A stretch of DNA of 64,000 bases from OLB4 sp002050165 (lineage in GTDB: Bacteria; Bacteroidota; Ignavibacteria; Tepidaquicellales; Tepidaquicellaceae). Positions within the stretch are counted from its first letter, which is position 1. Every line of letters starts with the position of its first letter. The stretch lies in the NCBI GenBank assembly GCA_030263475.1, contig SZPC01000003.1, forward strand, positions 124,001-188,000, in the 5' to 3' direction. The position numbers were made by a program, and so were the translations under genes. The notes beneath the pieces are model-generated. The model ran no database searches, was not told where the DNA came from, and saw nothing but the letters and a program-made list of their open reading frames with translations. This document shows, piece by piece, positions 37,187 to 44,399 of the stretch.

Positions 37187-38965
37187 ATGACCAGAACAGA
37201 AGACGAAGCTTTAAATAAACCAATTGACAAACGACTGATGCGGCGGTTGTTAACTTACTTCAAGCCATATGCAAAATATATTCTGCTAGCAACTTTTCTT
37301 ACGATTACCATTTCGGCGCTCGCAGCATTCAGACCGAGCCTCACTCCAATTGCGATTGATGAAAAAATTGCCAACGGTGATATACCGGGTCTGCAGTTAA
37401 TTATTGTAATTCTACTCGGTACTCTTGTAGTGCAGGGGTTAGTGCAATACGCAATGACATATCTAACAAGCTGGATAGGACAGTATATCATTTTTGATTT
37501 AAGGAAAAATATATTCGATCACATTAATTCCCTCAATTTAAAATTCTTCGACAATTCTCCGATTGGCAGACTTGTAACGCGGGTAACTTCGGACGTTGAA
37601 GTGCTATTCGAGGTTTTCTCTTCCGGTATTGTAACAGCATTCGGTGACATTTTTACAATCGTATGGATTATGACTTTTATGTTTATGCTTGATGTTGAAC
37701 TGACGCTTGTGACACTTTCCGTTTTGCCGATTCTGATTTATGCAACGATAATATTCCGGAGGAAAGTCCGCGAGTCTTACCGTAGAATAAGAATTTTGGT
37801 TTCAAAACTTAATGCATACATACAGGAACACATCGTCGGAATATCAATTGTTCAGTATTTTAACAAGGAAAATCGGACCATCAAAGAGTTCGAGGAAATT
37901 AACAGGTCACATACGGAGCAAAATAAGAAGAGCATATTTTACTACGCAATTTTCTTTCCCACTGTTGAACTTATCGGCGCAATATCAACCGGGCTGATAA
38001 TCTGGTACGGTGGTGGTCAGGCAATTCAGGAAGTGATTTCAGTCGGCGTACTCATAGCGTTCATTCAGTATTCTGAGATGTTCTTCAGACCGATCCGCGA
38101 CCTTTCTGAGAAATATAATATTCTCCAACAGGCGATGGCTTCAAGTGAAAGAATCTTTGAAGTACTTGATACTAAGTCACCGATAAAAGATCCCGAACAT
38201 CCGATAACACTCCATAACGTAAAAGGTAAGATCGAGTTCAACGATGTCTGGTTTTCTTATAACGACAATGAAGACGTATTAAAAAATATCAACTTCAAAA
38301 TTAATCCGGGTGAGAAGGTAGCGTTTGTCGGGGCGACCGGCGCAGGTAAATCAACCGTAATAAACCTGCTTGAAAGATTTTATGACGTAAATAAGGGTGA
38401 AATACTTCTCGATGGTATAGATATCCGGAACCTGACTCGTGAGAATTTACGCGACCATACAGCAATCGTGCTTCAGGATGTATTCCTCTTTTCCGGTACA
38501 ATCAGATCTAACATTACCCTCGGAAATGAAAAAATTACCGACAACCAAATCTGGGAGGCAATCAGGAATTCCGGGCTAGAGGAATTTATAAATTCACTCC
38601 CCGATAAACTTAACCACAAGGTAAATGAGCGCGGATCTTCGCTTTCGGTGGGTCAGCGCCAATTAATTTCTTTTGCCCGCGCACTCGTATATAACCCTAA
38701 AATTCTTATACTTGATGAAGCAACTTCAAGCGTTGATACACACACGGAAATTTTAATTCAACATGCAATCGAAGAACTCATCAAAGGAAGAACATCCATT
38801 ATTATTGCACATCGTTTATCCACAATTCAGAAGTGCGATAAAATAATCGTGATGCACAAGGGTGAAGTTAAGGAAATTGGGACACATCAGGAATTACTTT
38901 CAAACAACGGGCTTTACTACAAGCTGTATGAACTGCAATATAAAGAGCAGCCACTGAACGAATGA
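37187..38965 (+). CDS. ABC exporter half-transporter, catalytic subunit
   Basis: A 592-residue partner of the preceding gene, with the same transmembrane-NBD layout. Walker A is GATGAGKST (near 380), Walker B ILILDEATSSVD keeps the catalytic Glu (near 507), but the signature is LSVGQRQL (near 484) in place of LSGGQ. Pairing this Walker B with the intact signature of the other subunit makes one active site, and the opposite pair makes one degenerate site, exactly the TM287/288 or TmrAB arrangement. The two genes are transcribed together. Confidence 0.93.
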   Translation: MTRTEDEALNKPIDKRLMRRLLTYFKPYAKYILLATFLTITISALAAFRPSLTPIAIDEKIANGDIPGLQLIIVILLGTLVVQGLVQYAMTYLTSWIGQYIIFDLRKNIFDHINSLNLKFFDNSPIGRLVTRVTSDVEVLFEVFSSGIVTAFGDIFTIVWIMTFMFMLDVELTLVTLSVLPILIYATIIFRRKVRESYRRIRILVSKLNAYIQEHIVGISIVQYFNKENRTIKEFEEINRSHTEQNKKSIFYYAIFFPTVELIGAISTGLIIWYGGGQAIQEVISVGVLIAFIQYSEMFFRPIRDLSEKYNILQQAMASSERIFEVLDTKSPIKDPEHPITLHNVKGKIEFNDVWFSYNDNEDVLKNINFKINPGEKVAFVGATGAGKSTVINLLERFYDVNKGEILLDGIDIRNLTRENLRDHTAIVLQDVFLFSGTIRSNITLGNEKITDNQIWEAIRNSGLEEFINSLPDKLNHKVNERGSSLSVGQRQLISFARALVYNPKILILDEATSSVDTHTEILIQHAIEELIKGRTSIIIAHRLSTIQKCDKIIVMHKGEVKEIGTHQELLSNNGLYYKLYELQYKEQPLNE

Positions 38966-39012
38966 ATTCCGCTGCATACCGAACATTTGTTTTAACAAAA
39001 TATCTATGAACT

Positions 39013-39600
39013 TTGAAAGTCCTTATTGCATCGTCTAATTCACATAAAATAAGGGAGATTAAATCACTCCTGAAAAAATTTAACGCGGAAGTTTTTTCGC
39101 TTTCAGATTTCCCATCAATATCCGAAATACCCGAAACAGGTTCAACACTCGAAGAGAACGCTTTGTTAAAAGCAAAAGCGTACCATCTTTCTACGGGTAT
39201 GACTGTTATTGCCGATGATACCGGATTATTTGTTGATGCGCTGAACGGTAATCCAGGAGTTTACTCGGCAAGGTTTGCCGGCAAAAACGCAACGTATGAA
39301 ATCAACTGTGATAAATTAATCGCTGAACTTAAACTCCGAAATCTGGATTTTTCGAATGCATATTTTAAAACTGTAATCTGTTACCTTGAGAACGAGAACA
39401 ATTACAAATTCTTCGAAGGAATGATTGAGGGTAAAGTCATCACACAGAAACTTGGCTATGGAGGATTCGGTTACGATCCGGTATTTGTGCCTAAAGGTTT
39501 TGTCAAAACCTTTGCAGAATTAACTGAAAACGAAAAAAATGAAATTTCTCACAGAGGGCAGGCAATCAAAAAGTTTATGAGCTACCTTGAATCTCTTTGA
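39013..39600 (+). CDS. rdgB: XTP/dITP pyrophosphatase (non-canonical purine NTPase)
   Basis: A 195-residue HAM1/RdgB enzyme that hydrolyses dITP, XTP and related deaminated purine triphosphates to monophosphates, keeping them out of nucleic acids. Motifs: IASSNSHKIREIKSLL at the start, ETGSTLEENALLKAKAY, ADDTGLFVDALNGNPGVYSARFAG, FGYDPVFVP and SHRGQAIKKF. The start is TTG; the only nearby ATG (39006) is in another frame. It lies 47 bases after the ABC pair and may be co-transcribed with it. Confidence 0.95.
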   Translation: MKVLIASSNSHKIREIKSLLKKFNAEVFSLSDFPSISEIPETGSTLEENALLKAKAYHLSTGMTVIADDTGLFVDALNGNPGVYSARFAGKNATYEINCDKLIAELKLRNLDFSNAYFKTVICYLENENNYKFFEGMIEGKVITQKLGYGGFGYDPVFVPKGFVKTFAELTENEKNEISHRGQAIKKFMSYLESL

Positions 39601-39976
39601 CTATTCCCGGTTTCGCGGGTGGAAGTTTAATCGGTAACTCGAAAAGCTTAAATTCAATCACATTGCCGTTTTCAGTGAATACCCTATTTAATTAAATCAT
39701 CACCTGAAATACTTTTGTTTATACGGCTGTCAGATATTTCACAAGATAATTTCCGGATAAATTTTATAAATCCGCTGACCGGTGCAATGCCTCTCCGGAT
39801 TTTCCAACGTTCAATTTCATTGATAATTCATCCGGCTAATTTCAGGTATAGAAATGGACAATTTGCACTTGATTAACTTCAGTTGACCGCACAATCATTA
39901 GTAATTATTTTAAAAACTTATAAAAATTATATTGGATGCAAACTTTACTTAATTTTAAAAAAAATTGTTCAAAAAA
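39601..39976. other. Intergenic region with a possible degraded gene on the minus strand
   Basis: No RNA gene or terminator is visible. On the minus strand, two adjacent protein-like segments in different frames (39684-39827 and 39575-39682) could be remnants of one frameshifted gene; the second runs back into the 3' end of rdgB. Neither has a good start codon. Confidence 0.3.
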
Positions 39977-40408
39977 ATGAATTCACTTGAAATAAAAAAA
40001 TCACAGTTAACCAATGCCGGAAAGGGGTTATTCACGAAGAAGGATATTAAGAAAGGGATGAAGGTTGCCGAATATAAAGGTGAGAAAATAACCTGGAAGG
40101 AAGCAAAAAAACGAGCACAGTATAATAAAGACGGTTATGTATTTTTTATTTCAAATAAACTTTGCATTGACGCATACAGGGCTGTCAGGAATTACGGACG
40201 ATACGCCAATGATGCCAAGGGACTTTCCCGGATAAAGGGATTAAAGAACAACTCAGTTTACAACATTGAAAAGGATAAGGTCTTTATAGTTGCAACGAAA
40301 AACATACCTGCCGGATCGGAAATATTTGTTGATTATGGTGCAGAATATTGGGAGGCTGTTTATTACAACTTGAAAATTGAATTTGAAAACAAACGAAAGA
40401 AAAAATGA
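39977..40408 (+). CDS. Small SET-domain protein (putative lysine methyltransferase)
   Basis: A 143-residue protein that is essentially a bare SET domain, the SAM-dependent lysine methyltransferase fold. Visible motifs: AGKGLFTKKDIKKGMKVAEYKGE at the start, the NYGRYANDAKG segment (equivalent of the NHxC SAM-binding region), a KNNSVYN strand and the catalytic-tyrosine end IPAGSEIFVDYGAEYW. A lysine-rich C-terminus (ENKRKKK) follows. A TTG at 39965 is also in frame; I chose the ATG at 39977. The substrate is unknown; ribosomal or DNA-binding proteins are typical candidates. It stands alone between rdgB and a secreted nuclease. Confidence 0.82.
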   Translation: MNSLEIKKSQLTNAGKGLFTKKDIKKGMKVAEYKGEKITWKEAKKRAQYNKDGYVFFISNKLCIDAYRAVRNYGRYANDAKGLSRIKGLKNNSVYNIEKDKVFIVATKNIPAGSEIFVDYGAEYWEAVYYNLKIEFENKRKKK

Positions 40409-40497
40409 GGTCCAATGACAGGATAATCACAATAGCATTTTAATCAGCCGAAGTAATGAAATAATTCTCAAAATCTATTATTAATTTTATCATGAAA

Positions 40498-41706
40498 TCA
40501 TTTCACAAGCACAATCCGGCGGATAATTTGTTCTGAGGAATTCCGCACTCTGAGGAAATAATTACCCGATGAGAGTTCATTGCCGTCAAAATAGTATTTG
40601 TAATTTCCGGGGGTCAGATACTGTTTGCCAATCTGTGCTACTTCCCTGCCGTTTACATCATAAATTGAAATGTAATATTCATCCACAACTGAAACGTTCA
40701 GGCTGAAATTCACACGGTAATTGAATGGATTCGGATAAACCGAAGTAAGTTTAAAATCTGAAATAAATGAAGTTCCGCTATTTGAAATGCTCACTGAACT
40801 TACCATCACGTATTTGGAAATTACCGGTAAATGGTCAGATGCGTAATGTAGCGCGTCTGCAATTGAATCGGGTACAGCAGTAACAGGTCTCTCATTAATG
40901 GAATCATTGTAATGATTTCCGTCATTTCCAATCGGAACCGACGAACCCTGAACATACGTCATCCCGCCCTCGTTAACGACAGCCGGCGAGAACAAGAAAA
41001 AATCGAACCTGTCGTCACATCCGCCTGTGGCACCTCCTCCAAATGAACGGGTTCTCGTTGACTGCGAATGATGAAACCGGTACTCGTAATTGTTCCAGGT
41101 TCCGGATAAATTTAAATGGTCTTTAAAATTCCCGATGTCGCTGCCGTTATTCAATAAAAGCGTCTGATATGCAGGTTCGAAGTCTCCGTAAAAATTGAAA
41201 TCACCGCAAACAATGTAATTAAAATTAACCGGATATTGATTAGTGTACGCCCGCAATTGCAACGCTTCGTTATTTCGGTCGTTCATGTTTGCGGAAGAAT
41301 TCCCGGCTTTCAGATGTAAACCGAAAACATCGAATACCTGTCCTGACTTTAAATGCAGTAATCTGTATTTCATGATATCACGCGGATAAGTTGGAATCGC
41401 GACGACATTCAATAAATCGAACAATGCAGGTTTATAAAACATTGCAACATTCAGATTGCTCGTGTTATAAAATTGTGCTGAAGTATATAATCCGGGAGTG
41501 TAATAATTCAAAACATTCGTGAGAAAATTATCCACATTCGCCTGTGAACCGATCTCCTGAACTACCAGCACATCGGGTTGAATATAAAGAATCGTTTTCC
41601 GGAAGTTCGTATCCCTGCTTTGCGGGATTTCATCGTAGAATAATAGATTATAGGTTACAACCGAAATCGTATCGTTTGCAAACGATGCGGTTGCAACCAA
41701 CATCAC
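40498..41706 (-). CDS. Secreted endonuclease/exonuclease/phosphatase-family protein with T9SS tail
   Basis: A 402-residue protein of the EEP (DNase I-like) fold: VVTYNLLFYDE, DVLVVQEIGS (metal-binding Glu), FGLHLKAGNSS, FNYIVCGDFNFYGD and the final ASDHLPVISKYV with the Asp-His pair. The last 80 residues are a T9SS tail (VYPNPFNYRVNFSL, IYDVNGREVAQI, SSGNYFLRVRN). The GTG/ATG start at 41706/41703 leaves only a stub of a signal peptide. The in-frame bases upstream encode KKPLTFLILFV, a perfect core, but offer only ATA (41739) or ATT as starts, with GGGGAG eight bases before the ATA. It probably degrades extracellular DNA or phosphoesters. Confidence 0.83.
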   Translation of the reverse strand: MMLVATASFANDTISVVTYNLLFYDEIPQSRDTNFRKTILYIQPDVLVVQEIGSQANVDNFLTNVLNYYTPGLYTSAQFYNTSNLNVAMFYKPALFDLLNVVAIPTYPRDIMKYRLLHLKSGQVFDVFGLHLKAGNSSANMNDRNNEALQLRAYTNQYPVNFNYIVCGDFNFYGDFEPAYQTLLLNNGSDIGNFKDHLNLSGTWNNYEYRFHHSQSTRTRSFGGGATGGCDDRFDFFLFSPAVVNEGGMTYVQGSSVPIGNDGNHYNDSINERPVTAVPDSIADALHYASDHLPVISKYVMVSSVSISNSGTSFISDFKLTSVYPNPFNYRVNFSLNVSVVDEYYISIYDVNGREVAQIGKQYLTPGNYKYYFDGNELSSGNYFLRVRNSSEQIIRRIVLVK

Positions 41707-41739
41707 GAATAGAATGAGAAATGTGAGTGGTTTTTTTAT

Positions 41740-42254
41740 TGTAATATCTCCCCAGATATAGGTGCAAAGTTAAACCAAAAGTAGCTTTCATACAATCCAG
41801 TTCCATTTTCCATGATTTTTGAGATCATAGAAATTGAAGTCGGCTCAAATACTAAACGTCAATTCAGTTCAGAAAGGTATCCATGATGTAGTAATTCGTC
41901 CGGGCTTGTCAGATTGAACAAGAGTTATCAAAGTTATTGGTGTCTTTGAGATATTTCAGGAAAAGTACATACCGATTTTTTTTAAGTTGATAGCTTTGAT
42001 AATCCTTGTATGTAACCAATTTTTCATTTAATTTTCATTCATCAATTCAGAAAATTCAATCGAAAGCAAAGAGCTCAATTATCACCTGGGGGAGGAACAA
42101 TGCAACTATTTCAATCCAACGGGAGGAGCGGTTTCAACCATATTTTATTTACCACTTTTTTCCCGCTGAATTAAAAATCTTAATTAAGTAAAATCTGTTA
42201 ACCCGATAATCAATTTTTAAAACTGTTCAAAACTAATATTACCAAAAAACAAAA
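41740..42254. other. Long intergenic region between divergent secreted-protein genes
   Basis: About 515 bases holding promoters for both neighbours. No RNA gene or long repeat is visible. The one notable item is a short reading frame with a strong ribosome site at 42100-42174, described separately. Confidence 0.5.
42100..42174 (+). CDS. Possible 24-residue leader peptide
   Basis: ATG at 42100 follows GGGGGAGG by five bases, the strongest Shine-Dalgarno match in this stretch. The frame encodes 24 residues (MQLFQSNGRSGF, then a hydrophobic ILFTTFFPLN end) and stops at 42172-42174, 80 bases before the next gene. No family is recognisable. It could be a leader, or the ribosome site could be chance. 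Confidence 0.25.
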   Translation: MQLFQSNGRSGFNHILFTTFFPLN

Positions 42255-44399
42255 ATGAAAATCCTAAAATCTTTTTTACTTGCATTTACAATTTCTTTAG
42301 TATTTTCCGGCATTGGATTTGCAGACGGATTCAATTCAATTTATTCAACTGATGGCTCTTCCGTTTGGGCTGTAGGTAATGACGGTCTCATTTTTTATTC
42401 CAATACCGGTGGCGCTACCTGGGGAATGCGTTCACAGGGGACAGAAGATTTAAATTCCGTTTTCATACTAAACCAGTCAATCTGGATAGTAGGCGACAAT
42501 GGTAGTTATTTCTTCAGTTTAAATTCCGGCATGGACTGGAACAATGCTAATCTCGGCTCGCAAGATCTGAACGAAATTTACTTTATAGATGAGAATAATG
42601 GTTGGATTGTCGGCGAAAGTGGAAGAATTCTTCAATCAACCGACGGCGGAGCAAACTGGGTACCGTATAATTCAAATTTGAATAACGATCTGAACTCTAT
42701 TAAAATGACAAGCACTACCAGCGGTGTAATATGTGGTTCAGACGGGAAAGTATTAATTTACAACGGTACGGATTGGAACGAAATTACAACTCCAACTACC
42801 GTTGACCTTTTATCAGTTGATAAAAAATCCAATACAATCATCTGTACTGCAGAAGATGGATTCATTATTAAGTCAACCGACAATGGTGCAAGCTGGACGA
42901 CGATTGATTACAGGTCGCTTTCAAAATCAGAAGTGTATTCGGTACAAATGTTTGATGAAAATACCTTCTATTCCTGCGGTGGTGGTGGATTCATCAGAAA
43001 ATCAGACGATGGCGGAGCCTCATTTACATTTCAGGCTAACCCCATGATGGCAAATCTCGTTGATATACATTTCTCCGATGCAAATAACGGCTGGGCTGTA
43101 AGCTCACTTAATAATGCAATTCTGAGAACAACTGACGGTGGCGTAAACTGGAAGTTCCCAACAGGTACTACCATTAGTTATACGTGGTCTCAAAAGCAGT
43201 CGGCATCGGGAAATATAGGTAACGGATTCTGTTATCATCCGTTCAATAAAAACGGGCTGTTCATTGCAATGGGGAAAAAAGTATTCCGAAGTTTCGATAA
43301 AGGAAATACCTGGCAACAAGTTTCTACTATTTCATACGGAAGCAGAGCACATACATTCTTCGTATCGCCTGCAGATTCAAATTACTGGATTGCTTCAATG
43401 GATGAAAGTAGTGGTCGGGTGGTGAGAAGTACAAATTATGGACAGACATGGACTGTTACCTGGGGTCCAGGAGCTCTGACGAACTACGGTATGCCCATGA
43501 TGTTAGATTGGAACGATCCGGACAGGGTTTACCTTAATCCTGATAACAGCAAACTTTTGAAATCAACAGATTTTGGTTTGACATGGGAATCGATCGGAAC
43601 TAAAGTTTTCAGAAGTCCGGACAACATTACTATTCCGTACAATAATCCAGATATAATATTCAGTGGTGACGGAGTTACAGGACAACCGCCGGGAGAGCTA
43701 TTCAAAACTACAAACGGAGGTTTGAACTGGACTCTTGAAAATTCTGTTTCAGGGTCTGAAATTCCCTTCACTGTCGTGTCCAATATTGATACAACACTTT
43801 CATTCCACACCTGCTGGAGTTCGGGTGGTATCTGGAGAACTAATGATTTATGGGAAAATAAAACACAGGTTGCAACAACAACCAGCGCCTGGGCGGCAGA
43901 TATTGCTAAAGACGACCCGACAGCATTCGCTTACGGTGTTTATGGCTCAAGCGTTTATATAAGTACTGATAGAGGTGAAACTTTCAAGCAGACGTCCGTT
44001 GGCAGTTCACCTGAAGCCGGTATGTACTTCTTTGATAAAGCTAATTTACTTAGCCAAAAAGGCGGCGGTGTTTATAAACTGAATATTACTTATTCGGTTA
44101 TTACTAATTCATCAGTAATATCCACAAGCGTCCCGGAAGATTTTTCTGTTTCACAGAATTATCCGAACCCGTTCAATCCGGTTACGAAATTTAAAGTCTC
44201 AATTCCCGCCAATTCGAACTTGAAAGTTATCGTATTCGATGTTCTTGGCAGACAACTTGAAGTTTTAGTTGATAAACTTATGCCGGCAGGTACCCATGAA
44301 ATTACGTTTGACGGCGGTTCATATCAATCAGGTGTCTATTTTTGCAAATTCATCACAGATGGCTTTTCTGAAACACGTAAAATGATGTTATTAAAATGA
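42255..44399 (+). CDS. Large secreted T9SS cargo, YCF48/sortilin-type propellers
   Basis: A 714-residue exported protein. Signal peptide SFLLAFTISLVFSGIGFA. At least ten blades of the YCF48/BNR kind follow (WAVGNDGLIFYSNTGGATWG, WIVGESGRILQSTDGGANWV, SVQMFDENTFYSCGGGGFIRKSDDG-like), probably two stacked propellers. The end is a T9SS sorting domain (SQNYPNPFNPVTKFKVSI, DVLGRQLEVLV, QSGVYFCKFITDGF). The leader is A-rich without Shine-Dalgarno. Its TGA overlaps the next ATG (ATGA), so it is translated together with the haem-motif protein that follows and may act in the same surface complex. Confidence 0.85.
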   Translation: MKILKSFLLAFTISLVFSGIGFADGFNSIYSTDGSSVWAVGNDGLIFYSNTGGATWGMRSQGTEDLNSVFILNQSIWIVGDNGSYFFSLNSGMDWNNANLGSQDLNEIYFIDENNGWIVGESGRILQSTDGGANWVPYNSNLNNDLNSIKMTSTTSGVICGSDGKVLIYNGTDWNEITTPTTVDLLSVDKKSNTIICTAEDGFIIKSTDNGASWTTIDYRSLSKSEVYSVQMFDENTFYSCGGGGFIRKSDDGGASFTFQANPMMANLVDIHFSDANNGWAVSSLNNAILRTTDGGVNWKFPTGTTISYTWSQKQSASGNIGNGFCYHPFNKNGLFIAMGKKVFRSFDKGNTWQQVSTISYGSRAHTFFVSPADSNYWIASMDESSGRVVRSTNYGQTWTVTWGPGALTNYGMPMMLDWNDPDRVYLNPDNSKLLKSTDFGLTWESIGTKVFRSPDNITIPYNNPDIIFSGDGVTGQPPGELFKTTNGGLNWTLENSVSGSEIPFTVVSNIDTTLSFHTCWSSGGIWRTNDLWENKTQVATTTSAWAADIAKDDPTAFAYGVYGSSVYISTDRGETFKQTSVGSSPEAGMYFFDKANLLSQKGGGVYKLNITYSVITNSSVISTSVPEDFSVSQNYPNPFNPVTKFKVSIPANSNLKVIVFDVLGRQLEVLVDKLMPAGTHEITFDGGSYQSGVYFCKFITDGFSETRKMMLLK

